Positions 26,226 to 35,181 of a stretch of 64,000 nt of DNA are shown here, one piece after another. Below the pieces are notes generated by a model that made no database searches, was not told the DNA's origin, and worked only from the letters and a program-made list of their open reading frames with translations. Where the stretch lies: NCBI RefSeq assembly GCF_029016285.1, contig NZ_CP091976.1, positions 868,001 to 932,000 on the forward strand. The letters run 5' to 3'. Both the position numbers and the translations under genes were made by a program. The stretch's first letter is position 1; every line of letters starts with the position of its first letter. This DNA comes from Vibrio sp. DW001 (GTDB taxonomy: Bacteria; Pseudomonadota; Gammaproteobacteria; Enterobacterales; Vibrionaceae).

Positions 26226-27685
26226 CCTCTGTTTCCCAAGCCAGTTTCTTACGGTAAACCGTCGATGGGCTCAGCTCCAGTAGTACCGCGGCAGTCAGAA
26301 CATTTCCATCACAAAAATCGATAGCGTTTTGTATCGTTTCTCTTTCAACTTGCCACATAGGCCGAATTATCGTTGACGCTTGTTTGTTTGCTTCGAACGG
26401 TTCACCTGATGGCGGTGACTCAATGACGTTAGATTCCTCGTATTGTCGTTTTTCTAGTTGTTCGACGATCTCTGGTTGTCGTGGTTTTTTACTCTCGACA
26501 TTACTGCTTATATCAACATGACTTATTTGGGAGGGGAGATGCTCCATTGCAACGAGTTTGTCATCATTAAGAACCACAATGTTTCTGATGATATTCTGAA
26601 GTTGACGAACATTTCCGGGCCAACGATAGCGCTTCATAAGTTGTTGAACTGGTTTGTCTAGGCCTGTGAATTTCTTCCCGTCTTGTTTGGCATAAATCTT
26701 AAGGAAGTGGTTTGCCAACGTAATGATGTCTTTGCCACGTTCTCGAAGTGGTGGCATCTCTATAGGGATTACATGGACGCGGTAATAGAGATCTTCTCGA
26801 AACCTTCCCTCTTCGACCTCTTTTAGTGGGTCTCGATTAGTCGCACAGATGATCCTAACATCCACCTTTCTTTCTCTGCTTTCACCAAGGGGAGTGAACG
26901 TACCTGTTTGAAGAAACCGTAGCAGTTTCTTCTGCATTTCCAATTCCATTTCACAAAGCTCATCGAGAAAAAGTGTACCACCGTGAGCTTGCACTGCCGC
27001 CCCTTTTCGATCCGCTGTAGCACCGGTAAACGCCCCTTTGATATGACCAAATATCTCGCTTTCCATTAAGTCTCTAGGGATAGCGCCACAGTTTATCGCA
27101 ACAAATGGTTTGTTTTTTCTATCACTCTGGTGATGAATAGCTTCCGCACACACTTCTTTTCCTGTGCCGCTCTCTCCATTGATGAATACGCTGGCATTGG
27201 TTGGGGCAACAGAATCAATGATTTTATTACACCCCTTGCATCTGCACGCTTGAGCCAATAAATCCATGAAACTTAGAACGGTCTAGGCTGTTCTCTAAAT
27301 CCTCGACAAGATGCTCTAGTTTGGCATTTTCTAAATGGATACGAATAGAGGTTTTGAGCCGCTCTGCTTGAATCGGTTTTTCTAGAAAATCCTTGGCCCC
27401 TCGTTGAATTAGGCTTATAGCAACATCCACGGAACCATGAGCTGTTGCAATGATAACGGAAGAAGGGATTTCGTTTTCTTGAATCCAGTCTAGTATTTCC
27501 TGACCGCTAATATCAGGAAGTTGTAAATCGAGAATGACCAATTGGGGAGCATAGTTCTTTATAAATGCTTTTGCCTCCTTCCCGGTTTCTACATGTAGCA
27601 GGTCATAGGGTTCATCTTTGACGTACTGTTTGTATAAAATAGCGAGAGAGGTTGAGTCTTCGACAAGTAATACTTTTGGTCGCAT
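26206..27685 (-). pseudogene. sypG: SypG-like sigma54 response regulator, frameshifted
   Basis: Two frames together encode a normal NtrC-type regulator. 27685-27227 gives 152 residues of receiver domain (VLLVEDS, phospho-acceptor in VILDLQLPDISG, TAHGSVDVA, EKPI) ending ...SSVQMQGV-stop. Frame two continues without gap as IIDSVAPTNASVFINGESGT (Walker A), GAFTGA for sigma54 contact, ICATNRDP, and a Fis-type HTH (GNVLTAAVLLELSPSTVYRK) to 26206. At the junction the minus strand reads GTGTAATAAAATC; removing one A gives GTG TAT AAA ATC (V-Y-K-I), the expected reading. So a single-base insertion splits the receiver from the activator. An internal ATG at 27267 is in the second frame but has no good ribosome-binding site. 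Sequencing error is possible. Confidence 0.85.
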
Positions 27686-27763
27686 ACCTATACCTTTGTT
27701 TTTTCATATGGAACATCATTCCTACAGAATAGACTATAACGACGTTAATTCTGTTTTATCTTA

Positions 27764-30022
27764 TTAAAATCCTTGTTCTTTTCTTCTTTGCAACGCATCT
27801 AAAGAGTCTTGTGCAATCGAGTCTAAGTTTTCTGTGATCGCTTTTACCTTTGTGAGTTCATTATTGATACAGAGGGATTCTATTTTTTCAGCTAATTCGG
27901 CTAAGCTCGTATTGCCCAATGCGAGTGAGGAGCTTGTTAACGTGTGTGCCTCAAACTTGAGTGCGGCATAATCGGACTTTTCTAATGCGATAAGCATTTT
28001 GCGGACATTTATTTGCGCTTCGTCTATATAGTGGTCAATCAACATTGGCATCACTTCGGCACTCGTATCTTTAATCATCTGTCGCAGCGTTGACTCATTA
28101 ATAAGTGGTTTTGAATGTGCGGTGTTACTTGCCGTTTTTGGTATTATCTTGATAGTTGGCGGTTTAATTTGAATGTCTGTTTCACTTTCCTGTGCGACAT
28201 ATTTGTTTAATGTATTGATTAAATTTGAAAGATTGACGGGTTTCGATAAGTAATCCGTCATGCCTGCGCGAATAAATTTTTCCTTATCGCCAGATAATGC
28301 ATGCGCTGTAAAGGCGATAATCGGTAATGTAGCTCTGGTTTTACTGTCGACGTCGCGGATCCTTTTGCATGCTTCTAATCCATCCATTTCGGGCATTGAG
28401 ATATCCATAAAAATAATGTCGTATATGTTGCTTTGAGCCATTTGAACCGCTTCAATACCGTTGTTGGCTATATCAACATTTAATCCAATGTGTTTAAAAA
28501 GGCTCTGGATGACGAGCTGATTCGCCTTATTATCTTCTGCAACTAGAATGCGACTGTGCAAGCACTTTGGATGTAGATTGTTTGGCAATGCTTTGGATTG
28601 TTGGAAGTCGTCACGCGTTGCAATTTCCATAGGAAGGTGAACCGTAAAACAACTCCCTACGCCTTCCGTGCTTTCTACTGTTATCTCGCCATCCATTAGG
28701 TTGACTAATTTCTTGCAGATGGCAAGACCTAACCCAGACCCTTCATAATCACGAGAGAAGGTTTGATCTACCATGGTAAATTCATCAAATAGATAAGGCA
28801 GTGATTTTTCAGAAATGCCGATGCCGGTATCTTTTATTTTGCAGGCGATTTTGGCATGGCTTTCAGATGTTTTTGTCGTGAAAAGTTCAATATCAATCCC
28901 CCCTGCTTCGGTGAATTTTAATGCGTTACCGATAAGATTAAGTAACACTTGTTTATATCTATATTCATCTCCGACAAGGTATTCAAGGAGATGGTTGGGT
29001 TTAAAACTTAAGTTTAGGCCTTTATCAAGCGCTAGTGTTTTAATGTTGTCAATGACCGACTGAGTCGCATCTGAAGGGTTGAATATTCTCCTATCGATGC
29101 TCATGTTATTCGATTCCATTCTGGAGAAGTCGAGAATATTGTTGATTAAGGATAGGAGAAATAGTCCGGAGTCGGTGGCGACATTAACCAATTTTTGCTG
29201 TTCGTCATTTAACGGAGTCTGCTTGAGAGAATTAAGCAACCCTATAACGCCATTCATTGGTGTTCTGATTTCATGTGACATCGAGGCGAGGAAAAGGCTT
29301 TTGCTTTCATTTGCCTTTTCTGCCTGTTTTCGGGCTGCCTGAAGGTCTGTGTAACTATCTTCAAGGTTCTTAGACATGATATCGAAGGCGTTTGCAACCT
29401 CACCTAGTTCGTCATTCTGTTGTAGATTCAGCTGATAACCAGGCCCTTTCTTACTTACCGTGTGTGCTGCTTTTCTTAATTTGACTAAGTTTCTGGTCAG
29501 GTAGGTACCAAGTACAAAGGAAAACAGTGCGACTAGCAGAACCTCTAAAGAGGCGATGCCTATTATGGCCTTGCGAGCATCATCCAACATCTTGCTAATA
29601 GCGGTGGTTGCAAAACCTATTTCAATAGAACCATATACGGTACCATCGCTTTCAATGTCGATTTTGGTATCAAATACACCATCGTCGACGGACCGTAAGT
29701 CTTCATCAATTTTCACACCATTTTCAAGCAACTCAATATTGCCACCAGATGAGAGTGTTTGCCCATAACTCTTTACTTGAACATAGACCACATCTTCGAG
29801 CACCATAATGTCATTTACAAGGTCATCGAGTGTCGCGAGATTGGTGGTTAATACCGCATCTTTGATGGCGTGTGCAAACATAGTTGTTGTCGCATGGGCT
29901 CGTTGTATCAATTGTTTCTCATTCGAATCACCCAAAAAAGACATAGCACTGAAGACAAGAATGACTAAGAGAAAAGTCTCAATAGCCGCAATACCAATGA
30001 TAGTCTTGTTGCGAAGGTTCAT
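27764..30022 (-). CDS. sypF: hybrid sensor histidine kinase with HPt domain (SypF-like)
   Basis: This 752-residue protein has a first membrane helix (about 8-28), a periplasmic sensor region (about 30-150), a second helix (about 155-175), HAMP, a HisKA H-box MSHEIRTPMNGVIGL (about 250), HATPase boxes (GNALKFTEAGG, DTGIGIS, GSGLGLAICKKLV), a receiver with phospho-acceptor in DIIFMDISMPEMDG (about 540), and a C-terminal HPt with EAHTLTSSSLALG (about 695). This is the SypF/RscS phosphorelay architecture feeding SypG. Directly upstream, with a 12-base gap, is a PhnD-like periplasmic protein that may be its ligand sensor. The downstream target sypG is frameshifted. Confidence 0.88.
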   Translation of the reverse strand: MNLRNKTIIGIAAIETFLLVILVFSAMSFLGDSNEKQLIQRAHATTTMFAHAIKDAVLTTNLATLDDLVNDIMVLEDVVYVQVKSYGQTLSSGGNIELLENGVKIDEDLRSVDDGVFDTKIDIESDGTVYGSIEIGFATTAISKMLDDARKAIIGIASLEVLLVALFSFVLGTYLTRNLVKLRKAAHTVSKKGPGYQLNLQQNDELGEVANAFDIMSKNLEDSYTDLQAARKQAEKANESKSLFLASMSHEIRTPMNGVIGLLNSLKQTPLNDEQQKLVNVATDSGLFLLSLINNILDFSRMESNNMSIDRRIFNPSDATQSVIDNIKTLALDKGLNLSFKPNHLLEYLVGDEYRYKQVLLNLIGNALKFTEAGGIDIELFTTKTSESHAKIACKIKDTGIGISEKSLPYLFDEFTMVDQTFSRDYEGSGLGLAICKKLVNLMDGEITVESTEGVGSCFTVHLPMEIATRDDFQQSKALPNNLHPKCLHSRILVAEDNKANQLVIQSLFKHIGLNVDIANNGIEAVQMAQSNIYDIIFMDISMPEMDGLEACKRIRDVDSKTRATLPIIAFTAHALSGDKEKFIRAGMTDYLSKPVNLSNLINTLNKYVAQESETDIQIKPPTIKIIPKTASNTAHSKPLINESTLRQMIKDTSAEVMPMLIDHYIDEAQINVRKMLIALEKSDYAALKFEAHTLTSSSLALGNTSLAELAEKIESLCINNELTKVKAITENLDSIAQDSLDALQRRKEQGF

Positions 30023-30034
30023 CTTATTGTCCTA

Positions 30035-30847
30035 CTATTTCGTTTGAATGAGGTCAATATCCAGGGCTCGCACGTCGTCCCAGTCGCTATTTTTCGCGGG
30101 CATAAATGCGTTTATTTTCAATGGTTCTAATACTTTTTGGCCCTCTGGAGTACTCGCAAGTTTAGAAAAGAAGTGTTGAACTTGCTCTAATAATTTTGAG
30201 TCTATAGAAGGGAGTGCGGCAATGGCATGGGGTGTGTAACCTTTGGTTGTCCAGATAGGATTAAGTTGTTCTTTTATTTCTGGGGGCATCGCATTGAATG
30301 TTCTCATTACTCCTCCACCTGCAGGAAAGAATCCTCTCGCTATCGCTAAATAGACTGAATCATGGGATGAAACATACTTAGGCGTGTAGTTAACGTTGGC
30401 GGCGTTTAGATACGCTTGAGGAAGTATACTGGCCGCAAATGAAGCCGGTGCAGGGAACGCCATTTCGGAGTTATTGAGTTGCTCTATCTGCGTTATGTTG
30501 CTGTCTTTCTTTACGACAATGATGCCTTTTATCTTTTTGTTCTTGGCTTTCGCTACAGCTTGGTATCCCGGTGATTGGTTAAATACAACAAAATGATAAG
30601 GGTTCATGTAAGCAAAGCTATACTCCCCCTTAGCGAGGTTTTTTTCGAAGGTAGGAATATCACTCGTCGTCTTGAATACAAATTCATGCCCAGTCTCTTC
30701 TGAAAGTGCCTTTAATATGGGCGCCCACTGTTTTGCAAGTCGGCTTGCAGACTGCTGAGGCACAATACCAAACGTATAATGGTGTGCCCAAATAGGCGTA
30801 GAAATGAGCATTATCAAGGATATTAGGATTGTTCTAATTATTATCAT
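30035..30847 (-). CDS. PhnD-like periplasmic binding protein, probable sensor partner
   Basis: This 270-residue protein has a signal peptide (ILISLIMLISTPIWAHH) and the phosphate/phosphonate-binding fold: YTFGIVPQQSASRLAKQWAP, AYMNPYHFVVFN, KGIIVVKKDSNITQIEQLNN and HDSVYLAIARG. No ABC permease or ATPase accompanies it, so transport is unlikely. PhnD-like proteins are often encoded next to two-component kinases as ligand-sensing subunits, and here it lies between sypD and the kinase, where V. fischeri carries sypE. Ligand unknown; the fold allows a phosphorylated compound or another small oxyanion. The sensor role is inference. Confidence 0.82.
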   Translation of the reverse strand: MIIIRTILISLIMLISTPIWAHHYTFGIVPQQSASRLAKQWAPILKALSEETGHEFVFKTTSDIPTFEKNLAKGEYSFAYMNPYHFVVFNQSPGYQAVAKAKNKKIKGIIVVKKDSNITQIEQLNNSEMAFPAPASFAASILPQAYLNAANVNYTPKYVSSHDSVYLAIARGFFPAGGGVMRTFNAMPPEIKEQLNPIWTTKGYTPHAIAALPSIDSKLLEQVQHFFSKLASTPEGQKVLEPLKINAFMPAKNSDWDDVRALDIDLIQTK

Positions 30848-30920
30848 TATTTGTTCCTATCAATAATCTTTATCTTTTCAAATGGTTGTAGTACTAGCTT
30901 AGGTAATAATCCACTATTTA

Positions 30921-31610
30921 CTATACCGTGATGGAGAGAAATTGATTCTTTTTTAATTTATTTATAATGGCTGATCGCCATTTATGAGGAAGAAAGACCA
31001 GTCTGTTTACCTCTCTGCTGAGTTCGAATAATAAACTAGGCTGTTCCTTGGTGTTTAAAACGGTGCCTAGTAGCTGTATCTGAGATGAATTAAGTAGCTT
31101 CATCGCTTGTGTGATGTCATGTTTGTTTGTCACTCCAGCCAGTACCGTTAAAATGGTTTGGTCACAGGCTGTCGCAACAATTTGAGAAGGAATGTTGCTC
31201 TTATTGATATTGAGTATTGGAGACGTATCTATCACGATGCGATCGAATTGTGTGCTCCATTCTTCTATGTTCTTTTTGAGATGCCCAGGACGTTTATACG
31301 CGAGTTGAGCAGGAGAATTGATAGGAGAAGACACGCCAGTAAAACACTGGGCCGAGCTGGCGTGTTCTAGCCAAAATTCGTTGGGTTCTAATGAGGGTAA
31401 TTCCAGCACATTAAAACTGGGTTTGTGGATGTTTAGATCAACGATCAACGTGCGGTAACCTGCCAGCAGATACCGCTCAGTTAAGGCGATAGCTAGTGAC
31501 GTGACGCCTTCACCTGATTGGCATGAAGTGATACATAGTGAACGACAGTCAGCGAATTCAGCTTCGATAAAAATCTGTTCTATTTCGGCGTGCATTGCGG
31601 GAATGGTCAT
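30921..31610 (-). CDS. sypD: CpsD/CapB-like ATPase with altered Walker A (SypD-like)
   Basis: This 229-residue P-loop protein of the bacterial tyrosine-kinase (BY-kinase) family has the P-loop CQSGEGVTSLA, where the usual GEGKT/S lysine is valine. It also has the Walker A'-type segment TLIVDLNIHKPSF and VIDTSPILN. The C-terminus (KKNQFLSITV) lacks the tyrosine cluster of true BY-kinases. It is probably the cytoplasmic partner of chain-length protein SypO. The missing lysine means ATP hydrolysis or kinase activity cannot be assumed. The start overlaps the sypC stop by one base. Confidence 0.82.
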   Translation of the reverse strand: MTIPAMHAEIEQIFIEAEFADCRSLCITSCQSGEGVTSLAIALTERYLLAGYRTLIVDLNIHKPSFNVLELPSLEPNEFWLEHASSAQCFTGVSSPINSPAQLAYKRPGHLKKNIEEWSTQFDRIVIDTSPILNINKSNIPSQIVATACDQTILTVLAGVTNKHDITQAMKLLNSSQIQLLGTVLNTKEQPSLLFELSREVNRLVFLPHKWRSAIINKLKKNQFLSITV

Positions 31611-33733
31611 TAGATCGCTCCTATTAAAACAATGGTGGTCGCGATTTGAAGAACGTCTTTAAGGCCAAGGCGTATTTTCTCCGTTAAGCTTTCTCTTCTG
31701 TCAGGGATATAAATGGTGTCCCCAGCTCGAATGACAGGCAGGTTTCGAAAACTGGCTGATTTGCTAAACTCAATGAGGTCAAAGGTTCTCGCTTGGCTTT
31801 GACTAGTGGAAATATTGACGACGCTGATTTTTTCTAGGTATGCGTCTTCGCTTGGTCCCCCAGCTTCTGCAAGGATATCGAGGATCGTCATAGAATCGTT
31901 GAAAACGTATCGTCCAGGATCATTTACAGCCCCTAGTACTCTTACTGTGCTCTCTTTAGAGCGATCTAACCAATTGCGGTTTTTCTCTGGCATATAAATT
32001 GTGTCGCCCGGTTTTACCTTTGGTAGTAGGGACTCATCGCCCGTCTCAAAGTATAAGGCTAGGTTCAATTTGCTCACTTTAGAATAACTCTTGTCCCTGT
32101 GGGTGACTCGAATGTTGTGTATATCGGCGTCCTTCGTTGGGCCATCGGCAGCAGATAATATATCCAAAAAATGCATTTCGTTAGTGAATCGATAACGACC
32201 CGGTGCGTTTATTTGTCCAAATATGTAAATAGAAGCATCAGAACTTTGCCTCACCCACTGGGATTTGTTGTCTGATGGATCTTGCGGTAGGTCGTGCACG
32301 CGAACAATAGAGCCAGCTGAGATGATGGGTTGATCTGAACGTCTCGCGCCTTTTTTGATGAAATCATCCAAATTGAAGGTCTGTAGTTCTTTTTCTCCGG
32401 TTGATCTATTGGTTGATACGACTTCTATTTTTGTCGTGTCGGCTCTACGTGTTGGCCCACCAACATGAGCGAGTAGGTCCATAAAGTCCATCTCATCTGA
32501 CCATTCAATCCTACCGGGTCTAACCACTTCCCCAATCACGTTAACGGCTCGGTTAGGTGACACTTTCAACCAAGACTTTTCATTCATGTCAGTTTTTTCA
32601 GGTACAAAAATAGCGTCACCGGGCATGATAGATGGCGGTCGGTTAGTTCCTAGGCCTTCTGTGTAGGCGGTTAAGTCAAATTTAATGACTTGACCACCAC
32701 TTTTAATGATGCGTATCTGTCTTGATTCTGCAAACCTTGTTGGGCCACCAGCATTGGCAAGAATGTCCATAAAGCTTGCACCTGGTTTTCCTTCAAATGC
32801 ACCGGGTGCGGCAACTTCACCCATTACGTAAACGGTGTTAGCTCCCGATTTTATCTCCTCTTCTTGTTTAGGAACAAAAATGGTGGATCCTGGTAATAAG
32901 ATAGGAAGGAGTTTGCTATCGCCAGAATCTAGATACCGTTTGAGATTAAAAAGGATAGGGTTGTTATCAGTAATTACACGAATCTGTTCAACGCTAGCGT
33001 AGCGAGTGACACCACCGGAACGCATTAATATATCGACTAGGTTTGCCTCGGCACTATAAGAGAAAGACCCTGGTGAATTGACCTCCCCAAAAACCTTAAT
33101 GGCAGATTTAGGGTCTGAACTGTCCCCTGAATTTGCCTGAGAAAGTGGGTTGAATTCTTGTTCTATATTGCCAACAAGCGGTGATGCTGGGACAAATATT
33201 GTATCGAGCGAACGAAGTTTAGGTAGAACGTTATTGTCGCCGGTATCAAGAAATTTCTTGTAGTTGAAGACGCTGTTTTCGGTTCCTCTTTTTAACAGTA
33301 TTTTATCTAACTGAGCACCCGAACGAAGACCACCAGCGGAAGTGATCGCTGCCTGAACGCCTGCATTGCTAGGGATAGTAAATTGACCGGGTGATTTCAC
33401 ATACCCCTGTACCATGACGATTAGCTGTTTCTTCGCGACATATACTTCGGCGTTACGCAGGTCTCTAAAAGCGACAGAAAGATGTTCGAGTACGATGTTT
33501 TTGAGCTGTACTTCATCGTATCCGGCCACAAAGACAGCACCAATTTCTGGAAGGGTTATTTGTCCTTTTTGGTCGACTTGGAAACCTTTATTTAAACTGC
33601 TTTCCCCAGGAAGGTTAACCTGTATGTTGTCACCGATGTTAACCGTCTCATTTGAGTTTGCTTGAGAGGTAGAGGTAAAAAGTAAGACAAATAGACAGGT
33701 TAATGTGACTAAAAATAGATTTGTGGGTTTCAT
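31610..33733 (-). CDS. sypC: polysaccharide export protein with six SLBB domains (SypC-like)
   Basis: This 707-residue protein has a signal peptide ending TSTSQANSNE. A poly_export domain (about 30-115: IQVNLPGESSLNKGFQVDQK) is followed by six SLBB repeats, each with a G-x5-P-G core: VQGYVKSPGQF, FGEVNSPGSF, MGEVAAPGAF, IGEVVRPGRI, FGQINAPGRY and LGAVNDPGRY. A C-terminal amphipathic helix (about 690-707) could insert in the outer membrane. It is longer than E. coli Wza (two to three SLBB) and should form the periplasmic/outer-membrane export channel. Confidence 0.9.
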   Translation of the reverse strand: MKPTNLFLVTLTCLFVLLFTSTSQANSNETVNIGDNIQVNLPGESSLNKGFQVDQKGQITLPEIGAVFVAGYDEVQLKNIVLEHLSVAFRDLRNAEVYVAKKQLIVMVQGYVKSPGQFTIPSNAGVQAAITSAGGLRSGAQLDKILLKRGTENSVFNYKKFLDTGDNNVLPKLRSLDTIFVPASPLVGNIEQEFNPLSQANSGDSSDPKSAIKVFGEVNSPGSFSYSAEANLVDILMRSGGVTRYASVEQIRVITDNNPILFNLKRYLDSGDSKLLPILLPGSTIFVPKQEEEIKSGANTVYVMGEVAAPGAFEGKPGASFMDILANAGGPTRFAESRQIRIIKSGGQVIKFDLTAYTEGLGTNRPPSIMPGDAIFVPEKTDMNEKSWLKVSPNRAVNVIGEVVRPGRIEWSDEMDFMDLLAHVGGPTRRADTTKIEVVSTNRSTGEKELQTFNLDDFIKKGARRSDQPIISAGSIVRVHDLPQDPSDNKSQWVRQSSDASIYIFGQINAPGRYRFTNEMHFLDILSAADGPTKDADIHNIRVTHRDKSYSKVSKLNLALYFETGDESLLPKVKPGDTIYMPEKNRNWLDRSKESTVRVLGAVNDPGRYVFNDSMTILDILAEAGGPSEDAYLEKISVVNISTSQSQARTFDLIEFSKSASFRNLPVIRAGDTIYIPDRRESLTEKIRLGLKDVLQIATTIVLIGAI

Positions 33734-34566
33734 AATGAGCCCCTTGTGTTTAAGGCTACGGTCGAGCTATTACTTGAGATAATCTCAACGCTAACTCTTC
33801 TATTGGTTAATTGAACGGCAGCGGTATCACCTTGGAAAAGTGGTGCGCTTGAACCGAGAGAACTGGATTTAATTCTAGTAGGGTTCAAGCCAAAAATGGT
33901 TAGGTATCGTTTCACTTGATTTGCTCTATCTAATGCTAGCGTTTCATTGTATTCGACACTACCTGACGCGTCGGCATGACCCGTTATGGCGAGCTTTAGA
34001 TGCTTGTTTTCTTTCAACATGTTGGCCGCTTGTGCTAGGTTTCCCATGTATTTTGGATTGATCTCACTTGAGTTCTGGGCAAATTGATTGTCAACGTTGA
34101 GCATCGCGAATAACTCGTTAATGATACCCAGTTCTTGCTGCTGGTCTTGCTGACTTTCTGGCGGTGTACAATCGGCCTGATTGGTGACATAAGTCAGCCG
34201 TTGCTCCAATTTGTTAAGACTTTTTCTCTGGACAATAAGGTCGTTTGCGGCATCGAGTAACAGGTTGCCTTCAAGCTCTCTGGCGATTCTATTTTGTCTT
34301 TCTTGGTTCTGTACAACCGCCGCAGGGAAGCACCATATAGCGCCTTCTTGTACTAACATATCGAGATGAAGCTTACTTATTTGCCAGTCAAATCTTAGCC
34401 CGTGCTCTGGGCCGAGTGGTTCATCAGGTAAAACAGGGGAGAAGCCAGATTCAAAATCATTTTCTGCCAAGCCACCACGACCGCTTTCTGGGTAGCTACT
34501 ACTGCATGCAACTAGGTAGCTGATGCTAAAAAGGATTAACAGGTGTTTATAGGTGTTGTTTTTCAT
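33730..34566 (-). CDS. sypB: OmpA-family lipoprotein (SypB-like)
   Basis: This 278-residue protein has a lipobox at LVACSSS (Cys about 21), a middle region with predicted helices (about 90-150), and a C-terminal OmpA peptidoglycan-binding domain (about 165-265) with LKLAITGHADASGSVEYNET and LALDRANQVKRYL, including the conserved Asp and Arg that bind diaminopimelate. It should tie the export complex or envelope to peptidoglycan. It overlaps sypC by four bases and lies 36 bases after sypA. Confidence 0.9.
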   Translation of the reverse strand: MKNNTYKHLLILFSISYLVACSSSYPESGRGGLAENDFESGFSPVLPDEPLGPEHGLRFDWQISKLHLDMLVQEGAIWCFPAAVVQNQERQNRIARELEGNLLLDAANDLIVQRKSLNKLEQRLTYVTNQADCTPPESQQDQQQELGIINELFAMLNVDNQFAQNSSEINPKYMGNLAQAANMLKENKHLKLAITGHADASGSVEYNETLALDRANQVKRYLTIFGLNPTRIKSSSLGSSAPLFQGDTAAVQLTNRRVSVEIISSNSSTVALNTRGSL

Positions 34567-34602
34567 GCTGGCTTCTCCTTAAGTCTCGCATAGAGATGAT
34601 AT

Positions 34603-34929
34603 CTATGCGGCCTCTCTCTTTTGGTTTACAGATATCGCTTGATTGATACGAAGCAGCGTAATAATTTCGAGAGGTTGTCCATGTACGTTTTCAATTCGCA
34701 TATTTCTTTCTCGCTCGACTAATCGTTTGTACATGTAAACGATGGCGCCTACACCAGAGGAATCTAAGAACAAAACATGCTTTAGGTCGATCTCGATCTC
34801 TGGATGGTTATCTTCTGAAAGGACCTGATCAATATGAGGAAGGGCTTCTTTGCTTCCATTTGCGTCTAAGTCTCCTGAAAGCTGAAGAGTAAGGAGTGTT
34901 TCACTTGCGTCTATTTTTCTAAGTTCCAT
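34603..34929 (-). CDS. sypA: STAS-domain anti-sigma-antagonist-like protein (SypA-like)
   Basis: This 108-residue single STAS domain has the phospho-serine motif IDLKHVLFLDSSGVGAIVYM, with the target Ser at about position 56-57. In V. fischeri SypA activity is set by phosphorylation on this serine by SypE. Here the serine is kept, but no SypE-like RsbW-kinase/PP2C gene is present in the locus. It is the first gene of the proximal syp operon, behind a sigma54-like promoter and a perfect enhancer palindrome. Confidence 0.9.
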   Translation of the reverse strand: MELRKIDASETLLTLQLSGDLDANGSKEALPHIDQVLSEDNHPEIEIDLKHVLFLDSSGVGAIVYMYKRLVERERNMRIENVHGQPLEIITLLRINQAISVNQKREAA

Positions 34930-34968
34930 GACAATGACTCTTTATGCGGTTGTGTGTAGATAGGTAAA

Positions 34969-34984
34969 TACACTTTATGTGCCA
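34969..34984 (-). promoter_or_regulatory. sigma54-like promoter for sypA
   Basis: The minus strand reads TGGCACATAAAGTGTA. The -24 box is perfect; the -12 is GTGTA, off consensus at one key position. It is 40 bases upstream of sypA and 85 bp from the palindrome. Confidence 0.6.
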
Positions 34985-35053
34985 TATTTTAAGTCATTGA
35001 AATATTGGAAATATATTGATTTTATGTTGATATTAAAATGAGAAACTTGCGTA

Positions 35054-35068
35054 TTCTCAATATGAGAA
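35054..35068. promoter_or_regulatory. SypG-type enhancer palindrome (sypA)
   Basis: TTCTCAATATGAGAA, identical to the site upstream of sypP. A further half site (TTCTCA on the minus strand) lies at about 35040-35045. It lies between the malK terminator and sypA. Confidence 0.75.
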
Positions 35069-35120
35069 TCGATTTGACGCTCAGTACTTTCTTAGAGGAT
35101 AGATTAGGGGGAGAAAATAA

Positions 35121-35149
35121 AAAACCTTGCTAAGTATGAGCAAGGTTTT
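35121..35149 (-). terminator. intrinsic terminator of malK
   Basis: Perfect 11-bp arms (AAAACCTTGCT / AGCAAGGTTTT) with a 7-base loop; on the minus strand it is followed by TTTATTTTC. It insulates malK from sypA, which is transcribed in the same direction. Confidence 0.85.
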
Positions 35150-35181
35150 AGTGGTTACGGTTAGAGCGACGTTATTAGACC

